Shown here: piece by piece, positions 26,543-36,699 of the stretch
Layout of the letters: every line of letters starts with the position of its first letter
Numbering within the stretch: the first letter of the stretch is position 1
Source: Bacteroidota bacterium
GTDB taxonomy: Bacteria; Bacteroidota; Ignavibacteria; Ignavibacteriales; Ignavibacteriaceae
Reading direction: 5' to 3'
Length of the DNA: 64,000 nucleotides
Assembly (NCBI GenBank): GCA_021824145.1
Contig: JAKALM010000008.1
Coordinates: forward strand, 1-64,000
The notes under the pieces: model-generated
Told to the model about the DNA's origin: nothing
Database searches by the model: none
The model's input: the letters and a program-made list of their open reading frames with translations, nothing else
Program-made: the position numbers and the translations under genes

Positions 26543-26604
26543 ATTTAAATAAATAGGAATTGTTGTTCTTATATTATTTTATTTTTTAAAATGGATCACC
26601 AATT

Positions 26605-27420
26605 TTATTTGCTTACATCTGATAAAAAATAAATTAGTTTTTGAGCAATTAATTCTTGTGCTTTCTCATTTAAATGCCCACCGTCATCAGTATAATCGGT
26701 AATTAAAGAATTATATGTTTTACCTTGATAATCAAATTCTTCACGTCTTCCATTTGGATATGTTGATTCTATTTTTGCCAACTGAAAAATTCTGTCTGTC
26801 GGATATTTATTTACAAGCAATTGGTTAAAATTATTTCGTGCGATGTTATCCATCATGCTATTGTCAGGTCGACCTTTGAAAAAATCTTTTAGCCTATTTA
26901 TTAAATTTCTTTTTGCAGTTAATGGAACTGTAAAATGGATAATTATTAGTTTAGGATATTTTTTTTGTAAAGAGTCAATTGATTCATTATAATAATTGAA
27001 TATTTCATTTATATCCGAGTTGCTTTTAATATCTGCATAACACAATTTCATCATAGCAATGTGCAAATTATTTTTACTAAGCAATTCAACTTTTTGGCAA
27101 AAATCATAAATTTTACTTTTGGGATCCCCATTGAATCCAATCTTCGATTCAATAAAATATTTAGAAGTTTCATTATTAAAGTTTTCTAAATTTGTAATCC
27201 TCAAGGCTGAAGAATTATTATTATCTATAGACTTTCTGATACCTTGTAGAATATTATTCCCTACAGATTGATGTCCGAAGAAAATATTTTTGGTATTTAT
27301 AATTTTAACTGCATTTGCTAAAGAAGAGTTCATATTATTTTCGTAATTATTAGGTAGATTAAAAGTAATTAATAGTATATAAATCATTAATGGGAATATA
27401 ATTAATGAAATCTTTTTCAT
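26605..27420 (-). CDS. Membrane-anchored SGNH-like protein
   Basis: This 271-residue protein has an N-terminal membrane or signal segment (about 4-20). The remaining domain starts with IFFGHQSVGNNIL and ends with DDGGHLNEKAQELIA. The second motif gives the Asp-x-x-His arrangement of block V in SGNH hydrolases. A canonical GDS block I is absent, but the first motif occupies its place with a possible nucleophile Ser. The same pattern (FFAHSTG) is seen in the T9SS protein at 19491, so the two may be distant relatives. A role in acyl transfer or removal on the polysaccharide is inferred from context. Confidence 0.65.
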   Translation of the reverse strand: MKKISLIIFPLMIYILLITFNLPNNYENNMNSSLANAVKIINTKNIFFGHQSVGNNILQGIRKSIDNNNSSALRITNLENFNNETSKYFIESKIGFNGDPKSKIYDFCQKVELLSKNNLHIAMMKLCYADIKSNSDINEIFNYYNESIDSLQKKYPKLIIIHFTVPLTAKRNLINRLKDFFKGRPDNSMMDNIARNNFNQLLVNKYPTDRIFQLAKIESTYPNGRREEFDYQGKTYNSLITDYTDDGGHLNEKAQELIAQKLIYFLSDVSK

Positions 27421-27438
27421 TTGGTTGCCTCTGTTACA

Positions 27439-28458
27439 TTAGACTAGAATTAAATCTTTTTTGTCTATTTCCACTTTATTCTTTTGCCGCCACCAATATG
27501 CCAATTCTTTTGGAAGGCAATACCAAGCATTTTTAATGCCTTTCAAATAATTTAATAGTTCTTCATAGAGTTTTAAATTTTCATTCTCTGCTAAATAGTC
27601 TGGGTGAGTAAGCACTAAGACCATTCCATTATTCTTAATCAGCCAATCAATTTTCTTTTGCCAAATTTCAATTTTCTTTTCTTTCAATTCGTAGAATAAT
27701 GTATGATCTTGCGGAATTGTATAAGGCAGCTCGACAAATTTCCCTGCAATGAATGGCCAAATATATCCTACGCCGCCAGGGAAAGGCTGATAAGGATCAT
27801 AATCAAATGTAGATGAGTCATATACAATTTCTAACTCCTGCTGCCACTGCAAATTTCTATGCATCATTGGTGAACGAAAACCAACGGCATCATATTTTTT
27901 TAGCGCTTCATTTATTTTTATTACGCGTTTGTGAAATTCGTTGTATGATGAAAATAGTTTTCCATCATGATTGTAGCCATGGATTCCAATTTCATTTTTT
28001 GTCTCTCGAATAAAATCAATTATTCCTTCGTCAATCTTATATTTATATGGGACAATATTCCAAGATGAATTAAAACCAAGCTTTTGTTCAATTTCGATAA
28101 CCTTTGGAACGAACTTTAATCCGATTTCATCTTCAATATCGTGTGTTAAAACCACTACTGTTTGTTTACCATTAGGATAAAGTTTTTCAAATAATTCTGA
28201 AGTTTTAGGAATAGAAGAAATGAATTTTAAAAATTCATCGTTAATAAAATATTTCCGGCAATTTATTGATGAACAAATCTGGTGTTGAAGTCGTTGTCTC
28301 AATTTCAAAGGAACAAAAGGCCTAATTAGATTATAGTAAAGCTTTTGTTTTGCGCTAAATTTTGAGTCAAGATTTTTATCAGTTAGATATTTTTCAATTG
28401 AAAAATATTTTTCTATTTCTTTAACATCAATTTGTGTAAATGGAGATAAATAAATCAT
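27439..28458 (-). CDS. Polysaccharide deacetylase-family (NodB-fold) protein
   Basis: The 339-residue protein shows CE4/NodB-type motifs in order: THDIED for the catalytic and metal Asp pair, HGYNHDG for the H-x3-H metal site, GFRSPM, and LTHPDYL. Both metal histidines and the Asp pair are present, so it may deacetylate an N- or O-acetylated sugar. There is no signal peptide, so it should work in the cytoplasm or on a lipid-linked intermediate. A four-Cys/basic N-terminal stretch (CSSINCRK) is unusual. A second member of the family lies at 33285. Confidence 0.83.
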   Translation of the reverse strand: MIYLSPFTQIDVKEIEKYFSIEKYLTDKNLDSKFSAKQKLYYNLIRPFVPLKLRQRLQHQICSSINCRKYFINDEFLKFISSIPKTSELFEKLYPNGKQTVVVLTHDIEDEIGLKFVPKVIEIEQKLGFNSSWNIVPYKYKIDEGIIDFIRETKNEIGIHGYNHDGKLFSSYNEFHKRVIKINEALKKYDAVGFRSPMMHRNLQWQQELEIVYDSSTFDYDPYQPFPGGVGYIWPFIAGKFVELPYTIPQDHTLFYELKEKKIEIWQKKIDWLIKNNGMVLVLTHPDYLAENENLKLYEELLNYLKGIKNAWYCLPKELAYWWRQKNKVEIDKKDLILV

Positions 28459-28585
28459 AGCAGCATTAATCCTTTCTTGAACTTCGTATCTAATTAATAA
28501 TTTTATTTAAAGCTGCGCATAAATTTTTTACATCGTAAAATTTAGATATGCAAAATTCTATGATTAATAATCTAAGTCTTATGCA

Positions 28586-29596
28586 TTAATTTTTTGAAAC
28601 TCTTAGATTATAAATTTTTGACCCCAAGAAATAAATCGGTTTGTTAATAATATACCTGTATCTGCCAAACTCAACTAATTCACCCCGGAACTTTTCTTTA
28701 AATTTTGCTGGGCCATATACTTGTCCTTTAACTGCTCCTCCACCAAAATCATAAATTTCAAAACCATTGTTACATGCCCACTGTATTGTTTCCCACATAA
28801 TAACTTCGTTCGGAAAATATTTATTATATAGTGGGTCAGATGCAGAGTACCAGAAGTAAGTTGTTTTATTATAGTTTAAAGTAATTCTTGCTGCAATTAT
28901 ATTGAGATTTTTTTCACAAACTGTAATTCTTATATAACCTTTAGGTTTGAGTAAATTATAAGTATTATAAAATATAGATTTATTTAATAATGGAATTCTT
29001 TTTCTTTTATATAACTTTTCTATTAGATATACCACTTTATCTAATTCATCATCATTGATTTCTCGAACTGTCAAACCTTTTTTTTCATATTTTCTTAAAT
29101 GATTACGTGTGTCTGAACTGAAAGAATTCCAAATGCTTTGCATGCCTTTTCTTAAATCAAGAATATAATTTTGGTATGGTATATAAATAAAATCTTTCAT
29201 TTTATCATTTTGCTTAACATAATGTAAATCTTCTGAATTCCTAATCTCAATAAAAACAGCTTCATTTTTAACAAGTTTAATAATTTCTTCTAAAAGTAAA
29301 TTCAACCCTTCTATACCCGTTTCATTTTTTAGGAACACAGGCGATGAATATAAAATAACTCTATTTGTTAACCTATGAAAAAGCGGAGTTTTAATTTTTA
29401 CAAGAACGGGAAAAGCAGCTGCAACTATTTTATTATCGCACATTGCAAATAGTGGATATGATTCAAACCCATCAGATATATTGAAGGCTAAATTCATTTC
29501 GGGTGAAGAAAAAATATTACTTTTCTCATCCTGTAATACGAAATTACTCCATAAATTATTATCAAATTCTAATCGTTCAATTTTCATTTTTCCCAC
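28586..29596 (-). CDS. FemAB/GNAT-fold transferase
   Basis: The 336-residue protein resembles the FemAB-related transferases of polysaccharide loci, with a double GNAT fold. Signatures include SSDTRNHLRKYEKKGLTVRE and the late block ANNGFEIYDFGG-type motif (CNNGFEIYDFGGG), followed by FKEKFRGELVEF. FemAB proteins attach amino acids to lipid-linked precursors. In exosortase-type loci the acceptor is unknown. With ACP, ligase and amidotransferase genes in the same operon, a transfer of an aminoacyl or acyl group to the lipid-linked sugar is plausible. It lies 9 bp from the upstream glycosyltransferase gene. Confidence 0.82.
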   Translation of the reverse strand: MGKMKIERLEFDNNLWSNFVLQDEKSNIFSSPEMNLAFNISDGFESYPLFAMCDNKIVAAAFPVLVKIKTPLFHRLTNRVILYSSPVFLKNETGIEGLNLLLEEIIKLVKNEAVFIEIRNSEDLHYVKQNDKMKDFIYIPYQNYILDLRKGMQSIWNSFSSDTRNHLRKYEKKGLTVREINDDELDKVVYLIEKLYKRKRIPLLNKSIFYNTYNLLKPKGYIRITVCEKNLNIIAARITLNYNKTTYFWYSASDPLYNKYFPNEVIMWETIQWACNNGFEIYDFGGGAVKGQVYGPAKFKEKFRGELVEFGRYRYIINKPIYFLGSKIYNLRVSKN

Positions 29597-29605
29597 TAAA
29601 AAAAA

Positions 29606-30772
29606 TTAATTCATTGTAATTATTTTCAAATAATTGTTTGCTTGAACATCCCATGGATATTTGTATAAAAACCTTTTGCTATTTTTAATCAACCGATCTC
29701 GATATTCTTTATCCGACATTTTAATTATTGCATTTGTAAGATCGCATACATCATCCGGATTAAAATATGCTACCATTTCATTTTCAAAATATCTTTGGAT
29801 AACTTTTAAACGAGGTGCAATTGAAGGAATTCCTATTGCTGTATACTCCATAAGTTTTACTGGAAGCATACAATATTCAGAAAGTACACTTCTTCTATTT
29901 GCTATTAAACCAACATCATATTTTTCTAGTTCTTTTTGAAGCTCTTCAACTGGAAGTGGTTCTTTAAATATTACTAAGTTATTTAATATCCTTTTTTTCT
30001 TGCAAAGCTTAAGTAATTCTTCTTTCTGTTCACCAATAGCGCCGATAATTGTAAAAGTGACATTAACTTCTTTACTAGCTCTTTCAATTGCTTCAATTGC
30101 CAAGTCTAATCCAAGCCTAAAACTTGCTGTACCATGATATACAAATTTTAAATGTGAATTTGAGGGCAGTGTGTTTCTTTCATAAAATTTGTTTTTATCA
30201 GGAAGGTTTAGAAAGACGTAAAAATTTTTCTTTTTAATGCCATTTAATTCCAAAAATTCTTTTTGCGAATGGTCCGAGCAAAATAGATAATCGCAAAAAC
30301 CAACTGATAATTTCGTCTGAAGTTTAGTTAGCTTAAATAAAAAAGACTTTTCAGTAGTATTGAACTTTGCCGTTAACGCAGCAATCATAATATCATGCAT
30401 ATCTAAAATTATTTTTGCTCCAAAGATCTTAGGGAATAAAGCACAAAAGACTAGAAAGTCGGGCTGGTTATTTACATGGATAAATTTATATCTCTTTTTT
30501 AAATATTTTACTGTTACTAAAACGGTTGCTTTGAAATAAAAAAGGAAATAATTAATTAAATATAAAACTTTACTGTGGCCTTGATATTTCTTTTGAACGA
30601 AATAAACGTTCAAATTATTATTTTTTAATAAATATTTCTTTGAGTAATTATCTTCAAGACAAATTACATCCACATTGAATTTTTTTTCTAAAAGAATATT
30701 TACGTATCCCTTAATTCTAGCATCGTCATAATATTGGGCGTATGCAAGCATTAATATGCTTTTAATATTCAT
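29606..30772 (-). CDS. Glycosyltransferase, GT-B fold
   Basis: The 388-residue GT4-like enzyme has an N-terminal Rossmann half containing FIHVNNQPDFL and LDMHDIM. Its C-terminal half has FVYHGTASFRLGLDLAIEA, VIFKEPLPVEEL and EYCMLPVKLMEYTAIGIPSI, the donor-binding region with the E-x7-E-like pattern. It is one of the sugar transferases that assemble the repeat unit. Sugar specificity cannot be read from sequence. Confidence 0.86.
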   Translation of the reverse strand: MNIKSILMLAYAQYYDDARIKGYVNILLEKKFNVDVICLEDNYSKKYLLKNNNLNVYFVQKKYQGHSKVLYLINYFLFYFKATVLVTVKYLKKRYKFIHVNNQPDFLVFCALFPKIFGAKIILDMHDIMIAALTAKFNTTEKSFLFKLTKLQTKLSVGFCDYLFCSDHSQKEFLELNGIKKKNFYVFLNLPDKNKFYERNTLPSNSHLKFVYHGTASFRLGLDLAIEAIERASKEVNVTFTIIGAIGEQKEELLKLCKKKRILNNLVIFKEPLPVEELQKELEKYDVGLIANRRSVLSEYCMLPVKLMEYTAIGIPSIAPRLKVIQRYFENEMVAYFNPDDVCDLTNAIIKMSDKEYRDRLIKNSKRFLYKYPWDVQANNYLKIITMN

Positions 30773-30797
30773 AAATTAAATAAAATTTAAATTTTGG

Positions 30798-32156
30798 TTA
30801 GCTGTTATATTCTAAATTATTTTCAAACTCTCTTGAGATTAATTTATATTTCCCCATATCAGTCATTGGAATATCATCAACAATTTGAGTATTTATTTTT
30901 ATAAGATTATCTGTCCCCATTACAATTTCATTTTTAATTTGGTCAATTTCTTTTGAAGTTGGCATTCTATTTACCATACATTGAAAAATTAATTCATCAT
31001 AATTTTTTTGAATGACATGATATCTGAATAACCAATTTGCTTTATATATTGAGTTGAGATGATTAAAAAACGCACCATGAATATGCCGGCCATTTTTCAG
31101 AATTATAAAATCTCTGCTTCTTCCACCTAAGTTTGTTAACTTCTGTAAACCTCTTCCACATTTGCATTGATAAAAACTTGTTGCTGCAATATCGCCATTG
31201 TCATACCTGATTATTGGGAAACAGTTGCTATTTAAGCTTGTAACAATAACCTTTCCCTGTACATTGTCATTTAAATTATTACCGAATTCATCAGTTATCT
31301 CAACATAACTATTTAACATTCCATAGTGATAACCATTACGCTCGGAACATTCGTATGATATTAAACCGCTTTCTGGATTTCCATAAATATCAATAATGTA
31401 TGTTCCAATTACTTCTTCAATTAATTTTCTTTGTGCTGGATAAAGCATGTCTGATGAAGAAAATAGTCCTTTTACAAAATTGAATTCCAATTTCTGTTCT
31501 TTTATAGTTTTTGCAAAATCATATAATGCAGAAGCATACCCATAAACATATTTTATCCTCTTGGTTTGAAGTAATTTTAAATACTTTAAGAAATATTCCT
31601 TGTTAACATGATAAGAAGGAAGCGTAGTACAATTTTGCAAATAGGAATAAACATAGTGCATAAATCCTATCGAACCAGGTAATAAAGACCCTCCAGAAAA
31701 TGCAGCATACTGATCGCCTAGGTTATAACCAGATTGATGCCATGCAGCGTAATTTAATGCACGCAAATAAGAATGGGACAAACTTGATTGAAAAATTTCA
31801 AATGGTTCGCCAGTAGATCCAGATGTTCTATTTTTTCTTGGTTTATAGTTTTTAAAGTCATTCGATTTTAATTCATCAAAATGTTTTTTAATCTCTTGTT
31901 TAGTCTGAATTGGAATTATACTAATGTCTTTAAAATCCTGCATCTTACTTGGGTTGAAACCAATTTCATCAAATAATTTTTTATAATAACTAGTATTTTG
32001 ATATGCTTGTTTAAGTAATTCTTTCAATTTTAAAAATTGAAATAATTTTAATTTTTCTGGAGGATACCATTCTTCTTCCAAACATTTTTTATAAATGTTT
32101 ACAACATTAGTCTTTGTATATAAATCAATAAACTTAAATTTCAAATTATTTAACAT
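30798..32156 (-). CDS. CapK/phenylacetate-CoA ligase-like adenylate-forming enzyme
   Basis: The 452-residue ANL-superfamily protein has the P-loop TSGSTGEPFEIF at 111-122 and the GNPESGLISYEC stretch. A short C-x-C motif (QCKCGRGL) is near residue 330. It belongs to the PaaK/CapK group found in capsule and O-antigen loci, where a carboxylate is adenylated for attachment to a sugar. It overlaps the upstream glycosyltransferase gene by 7 bp. With the ligase at 22025 this locus has two AMP-forming activation enzymes. Confidence 0.85.
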   Translation of the reverse strand: MLNNLKFKFIDLYTKTNVVNIYKKCLEEEWYPPEKLKLFQFLKLKELLKQAYQNTSYYKKLFDEIGFNPSKMQDFKDISIIPIQTKQEIKKHFDELKSNDFKNYKPRKNRTSGSTGEPFEIFQSSLSHSYLRALNYAAWHQSGYNLGDQYAAFSGGSLLPGSIGFMHYVYSYLQNCTTLPSYHVNKEYFLKYLKLLQTKRIKYVYGYASALYDFAKTIKEQKLEFNFVKGLFSSSDMLYPAQRKLIEEVIGTYIIDIYGNPESGLISYECSERNGYHYGMLNSYVEITDEFGNNLNDNVQGKVIVTSLNSNCFPIIRYDNGDIAATSFYQCKCGRGLQKLTNLGGRSRDFIILKNGRHIHGAFFNHLNSIYKANWLFRYHVIQKNYDELIFQCMVNRMPTSKEIDQIKNEIVMGTDNLIKINTQIVDDIPMTDMGKYKLISREFENNLEYNS

Positions 32157-33307
32157 TTTATTTCCCCCATATCATTATAAATTCGTTCAACAACTTTTTC
32201 CCAGGAATGATTTTTCAAAATTTGTTGATATTTTTTTTCCAATTCGGATTTATCAATACAAAGTGCTTCGTCAATTTTTTCAAGAAATTCAATTTTGTTT
32301 TTACCAATTAAAACAACTTCTCCAAAATTTTTCTTCACTTCAGGAATATCAACGCTTACCACAGGTTTTCCCAAGGCAATATATTCAAGAAGTTTTAATG
32401 GACTTGAGTGAAGTATCCAATTTCTTAAAACCCAAAACATTATCGCAACATCAAAGCAAGAGCCATAAGCCGGTACATCTTGATAAGAAACTTTATCAAT
32501 AAAAAACACGTTCGGACGTTTTTCTATATAAAATAAATCTATAAATTTTTTACCAACAAAAACGAAATTATAATTTGGCCTTTCTTTAGTTATATAATCA
32601 ATTATATCCCAATCGTTTGAGTCTGTCAGACTTCCGTAATAGCCAATTATTGGGGATTTAATTTTTGTCAGCGCTTCGGGTTTTTTATAATAATTAGTAA
32701 AATGTTTTACATCTACACTGTGTGGAAGGTATAGAGGCACTTTGCCGTTGCTGCCAACTGTTTCACATATTTTCTCCGAGCAGCAATAAACAAGTTTTGA
32801 AATTGAGAATAACTTTTTATCAAGAGTCTCCATTTCTTTTTTGAATTTTATTTCTCTATCCGAAGTGTATAAATCAGAATAATAATATATGCAGAAGTAT
32901 TTTGACAGCTTATCACTTAAAATTCCAAATGAAGCTGACGAAATAAAGAAGTGAGTGTTATTTAGTTTTAAGATATATTTAAAAAGTTTTATTTGAAGCC
33001 AGAGAATTTCAGCATTTATTTTTTTAACTAACATACCATGAAAAACTGGAATCGTTAGTGGAGAAATAACAAAGAAATTTGGTTCGGGATTTCTATAAAA
33101 AATTAGATAACTTTTTATTTTTCTAAAAATTAACTTGATTCCTTTCTTAGTTCTTAGAGAAGGAAATCTTGTTCCGATAGAATTTACCCAAAGTATTCTT
33201 GACGATTTAGAAAATTGTTTAGCAATATGATAACGTGAATGAGGATAGCTATTCCAATAGTCGTCAGCAGTTAAACAAATCCAATCAATTTGTTGAAAAT
33301 CTTTCAT
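32150..33307 (-). CDS. Glycosyltransferase, GT-B fold
   Basis: The 385-residue protein has the C-terminal glycosyltransferase half with IIGYYGSLTDSNDWDIIDY, NVFFIDKVSYQDVPAY and SSPLKLLEYIALGKPVVSVDI. The latter is the donor-binding loop. The N-terminal half (about 1-190) carries IDWICLTADDYW and RILWVNSIG. It overlaps the upstream deacetylase-like gene by 23 bp and the downstream CapK-like gene by 7 bp, so the three are probably translationally coupled. Confidence 0.85.
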   Translation of the reverse strand: MKDFQQIDWICLTADDYWNSYPHSRYHIAKQFSKSSRILWVNSIGTRFPSLRTKKGIKLIFRKIKSYLIFYRNPEPNFFVISPLTIPVFHGMLVKKINAEILWLQIKLFKYILKLNNTHFFISSASFGILSDKLSKYFCIYYYSDLYTSDREIKFKKEMETLDKKLFSISKLVYCCSEKICETVGSNGKVPLYLPHSVDVKHFTNYYKKPEALTKIKSPIIGYYGSLTDSNDWDIIDYITKERPNYNFVFVGKKFIDLFYIEKRPNVFFIDKVSYQDVPAYGSCFDVAIMFWVLRNWILHSSPLKLLEYIALGKPVVSVDIPEVKKNFGEVVLIGKNKIEFLEKIDEALCIDKSELEKKYQQILKNHSWEKVVERIYNDMGEIKC

Positions 33308-34085
33308 AAATATTTCTTAAACTCCAAAATTCAAAATTGGGAACAGATTTACACCACTTTAAATATTCATTAACTAATTTTATTTTACATTCGTTGTTAT
33401 GATACCTATGATGTAATAAAACACCGATTGTTTTGTATTTAATATATTCTAAAGTTTCTTTTTTTAGATCAGATAATTCCAACATTTCACAGTCATATAA
33501 TTCGTTAAAATATTTTTTTATAAATCCTGTGTTTACATCAATTTCAAATAATTTTGTATTGGGGTAATAATTTAGATTCCATGAGACATGATGATTAAGA
33601 AAAAAACCTTTATTAAGTGTGTGTCCAATTCGATAAAATATCCTGCGGCTTATTCTTGAGTTAAAATGTGAATTAATAACCTTGAAACCGCAATCATCTA
33701 AAGCTTTTATTGCTTCAAGATTATATGGCGCATATGGGAAATTAAAAGCTGTGAACCATAAATCGCCAAACCACTTATCCATTAACTCTTTTCCCTTTTT
33801 AATTTCGTTATATTGCTCTTGATAAGACCTCTGCCCGCCAAACTCACCTTTTTGAATTTTATTTTTTACTGTGTGGTCATAGCCATGCTGCATTATATCA
33901 ATCAAGTTTGGGAATTGCGTTTTAACTTGAATTAACCAATCTGCAACTTCTTTCGTAATATTAGCCGGTTCTACTGCATGTGTAATGGGAATTTCATGGC
34001 TTATAAATAACATTGTTAATTCAATTAGTGAATCATCAAGTCGATTTCTTACATCATCATTTCTAAAAAATATTATATTATTCAT
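33285..34085 (-). CDS. Polysaccharide deacetylase-like protein
   Basis: The 266-residue protein begins with FFRNDDV (Asp pair at about 9-10) and has QHGYDH near residue 65, giving the H-x-x-x-H-type metal site of NodB-fold deacetylases. LLHHRYH near residue 225 may supply the late His. No signal peptide is present. It is distinct in sequence from the deacetylase at 27439 and may act on a different sugar or step. The gene overlaps the next glycosyltransferase gene by 23 bp. Confidence 0.78.
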   Translation of the reverse strand: MNNIIFFRNDDVRNRLDDSLIELTMLFISHEIPITHAVEPANITKEVADWLIQVKTQFPNLIDIMQHGYDHTVKNKIQKGEFGGQRSYQEQYNEIKKGKELMDKWFGDLWFTAFNFPYAPYNLEAIKALDDCGFKVINSHFNSRISRRIFYRIGHTLNKGFFLNHHVSWNLNYYPNTKLFEIDVNTGFIKKYFNELYDCEMLELSDLKKETLEYIKYKTIGVLLHHRYHNNECKIKLVNEYLKWCKSVPNFEFWSLRNIYERFSTN

Positions 34086-34181
34086 AAAGCATCTAATAAA
34101 TGTTTTTAAAATATGTGAGTAATGATTTTGTTTTTTAAGCTGCTGGAATGTGAAATTAATTTTAAGTGAAAATAACTTTGG

Positions 34182-35396
34182 CTATAAGTAAACCTTATCT
34201 AATCTTTCAATTGAAAGACTTTCAAATTTTTCAATTATATTATCTGCCCATTTGCCCCAGCTAAAATTTCGCACAGCCCAGTCTGATATTTCTTTACTAT
34301 CCCAATTTATCTGCGACGCTAAAATTAATTTATTTGCAAGATCAACAACTGATTCTGATTTAAAAAGAAATCCATTAAAACTTTCCACAATAACTTCTTC
34401 CATATCGCCTACATTTGAAGAAACTACAGGCAAGCCGCATCCCATTGCTTCAAGAGGAGCTGCAGGGAACCCTTCTGACCGGCTAGGTAAGCAAAAAATA
34501 TCATGCTGAGATAGGATAGCAGGCAATTTATGGTGAGGTATTTCACCTGCAAATTTGACATTATTTTCTAAACCATTTTGAATTACATATTCTTTGCATT
34601 TTTTTAATTCTGGACCACTTCCAACAAGCGTCAATTCCATTGGAATTTTTAAAAGCTTAAATGCTTCAAGTAAGATGTCATGTCCTTTTACAGTATAAAA
34701 ATTGCCAACTGAAATTACTTTAACTTTCTTTTCTTTACTTATTTTCATTTTATTGGAGTATTTGAATAAATCATTATCAAAACCGTTTCTAATCACTTCA
34801 ACATTTTTAAAATTTGTTCTTTTTTCAATATGATTTTTCATGCTATTGGAAACTGCAATTATTAATTCACAATTTTTATTAATTTTTTCTTCAACCTTTT
34901 CCCAACCTCTAAACAAATAAGGATGGATAAGCAAATCAGACCCTTCTGCTAAAGCAAAGTTAATTATCTGAAATTTTTTTTTAAAAAATTCTGAATATGA
35001 AGCATATGGATTTAGCCAAGTGCTTAAAATTAAATCTGGTAAAAAATCTTCAACTATCTTCTCAATTTGTCTACCGATAAAAAAATGCATAATGTCTGAA
35101 TAATTTTTCCAAAATAATTTATCTGGCAATTTCCAATACTTTGGATGATGAACTTTTATTCCATCTACAATTTCAATGTTCTGAATTGTAATCATTTTCC
35201 TAAATAATTTTATAGTTTCAGATAATCTAAATTTGGGAAAAATATTAATCATATAAGGACTGAGATTTATTGGAGCAATTACTTCTACATCGCATCCAGC
35301 TCTTTTAAGTGCTTTTGCTCTTGAGTGATTAAATATTCCGCAATATGGAAAATTTTTATTTGGAAATAGATAACTAAATATTAAAATTTTCATCAA
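34182..35396 (-). CDS. GT4-family glycosyltransferase
   Basis: The 404-residue protein has both GT-B halves. The N-terminal half has FPNKNFPYCGIFN and an RAGCDVEVIAP stretch. The C-terminal half has VKVISVGNFYTVKGHDILLEAF, ELTLVGSGPELKKC, FAGEIPHHKLPAIL and the E-x7-E motif SEGFPAAPLEAMGCGLPVVSS. It is a retaining GT4 enzyme and the clearest family member in the locus. It should add one sugar of the repeat unit on the cytoplasmic face. Confidence 0.9.
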   Translation of the reverse strand: MMKILIFSYLFPNKNFPYCGIFNHSRAKALKRAGCDVEVIAPINLSPYMINIFPKFRLSETIKLFRKMITIQNIEIVDGIKVHHPKYWKLPDKLFWKNYSDIMHFFIGRQIEKIVEDFLPDLILSTWLNPYASYSEFFKKKFQIINFALAEGSDLLIHPYLFRGWEKVEEKINKNCELIIAVSNSMKNHIEKRTNFKNVEVIRNGFDNDLFKYSNKMKISKEKKVKVISVGNFYTVKGHDILLEAFKLLKIPMELTLVGSGPELKKCKEYVIQNGLENNVKFAGEIPHHKLPAILSQHDIFCLPSRSEGFPAAPLEAMGCGLPVVSSNVGDMEEVIVESFNGFLFKSESVVDLANKLILASQINWDSKEISDWAVRNFSWGKWADNIIEKFESLSIERLDKVYL

Positions 35397-35444
35397 TTTT
35401 AACTCAAATTAATTTTTATAATTTTTGAATGGCTTTCCGCGGTA

Positions 35445-36566
35445 TCAAATTTTACGAACAAAGTCCTCAATTGTTTTTGCTTGAATATCCCATGTATATT
35501 TTTGTTTAATAATTTCTCTTCCTTTCCAAGCATTAGACTTCAATAATCCTAAATTGGAAATTGCATCAACAATTTTTTGGCTTAGGTCATCTGTTTTATC
35601 AGGATTAAAATATTTAACAAAATCTGAATCTCTAGGAACAATATCCAAATGCGCTTTTATATCACTTAAAATAATTGTTTTCTCCATCGCTAAGTATTCC
35701 ATTAATTTCAACGGACTTGAAATTTCCCACCAATAAATTTTGGGTAAAGGGACAATACATAAATCTGCTAAATTTATATATGAGGGCAATTTTTCGTGTG
35801 GCACAATATCAATCAATAATAAATTATCGCTTAAGTTATATTTCTTCTTTTTGCAATATTCAGTTATGAATTCATTATTATCACTAATACTTATAAATAA
35901 TATGTTAGAAAATTTATTTTTAATTTGATTCAATGCGTCGAGGATTAAATTTATTCCTCTATTTGGACTAATTGAACCATGATAAAAGATGTTTATTGTC
36001 TTTTTTGTTCTTTCTTTTAATTCTAATGGAATATTATTAGTTATGCCATTATAAAAAATTGCCGGGTTAACAGAAGAAGGAAATAATGTAGATTTTTTAA
36101 ATTTTGATTTTAACATATCTTCAATAAAAAATTGTGTTCCTGGAGTTATATAGGAAACGCCATCAAAAAATTTGCGGGCAAATTGACACGATATTTTATA
36201 ATCCCATGGTAAATCCATTTCAACAGGGATTGAACGAACATCCAAAATAACTTTTATCTTAAAAATTCTTTTTATAAATAATAAAAATATTGTTGCTGGA
36301 ATTATATGCTGATCTAAAATAACAGCATCAATTTTTTTATTGATACAATAAATTGGCAAAAAAAAGAGTAATTTTAATAACAAATATTTTCTTTTATCAA
36401 ATGGACATTTCAACAAAATTAATTCTTCACCAAAGGTGTTCTTGTCGCCAATTCCGATAAGTTTTGTTTTATTGCCTAATCTATTTAAAGCTTTAACTAA
36501 TTGTATTTCACAATTCACATGATAAGTCTTGCTTATAATTACATCACGAATAAATATAATATTCAT
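35445..36566 (-). CDS. Glycosyltransferase, GT-B fold
   Basis: The 373-residue protein is related to GT4 enzymes. IFYHGSISPNRGINLILDAL starts the donor domain, VPHEKLPSYINLADLCIVPLP follows, and SSPLKLMEYLAMEKTII is the donor-binding loop. The N-terminal half is hydrophobic in places (LLLKLLFFLPIYCI) and may touch the membrane, as is common for enzymes that use lipid-linked acceptors. It lies 49 bp upstream of the GT4 gene at 34182. Confidence 0.86.
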   Translation of the reverse strand: MNIIFIRDVIISKTYHVNCEIQLVKALNRLGNKTKLIGIGDKNTFGEELILLKCPFDKRKYLLLKLLFFLPIYCINKKIDAVILDQHIIPATIFLLFIKRIFKIKVILDVRSIPVEMDLPWDYKISCQFARKFFDGVSYITPGTQFFIEDMLKSKFKKSTLFPSSVNPAIFYNGITNNIPLELKERTKKTINIFYHGSISPNRGINLILDALNQIKNKFSNILFISISDNNEFITEYCKKKKYNLSDNLLLIDIVPHEKLPSYINLADLCIVPLPKIYWWEISSPLKLMEYLAMEKTIILSDIKAHLDIVPRDSDFVKYFNPDKTDDLSQKIVDAISNLGLLKSNAWKGREIIKQKYTWDIQAKTIEDFVRKI

Positions 36567-36699
36567 TTCATGCAGCTCTACTAATAAAATATTTTGAAAT
36601 ATTTAGTAAAAGATAATTTGGTTTTAAATTGATGTACTTAGAAAGTATTAATAGCAAAGTAAATTTTAGAATTTTCTATTAATATTATTGAATTGCTTT

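Noticed and set aside
21005-30000. Exosortase A / PEP-CTERM system
   Set aside because: Accessory-like genes are present, but no exosortase membrane protein or PEP-CTERM tail was found; sorting tails here are T9SS.
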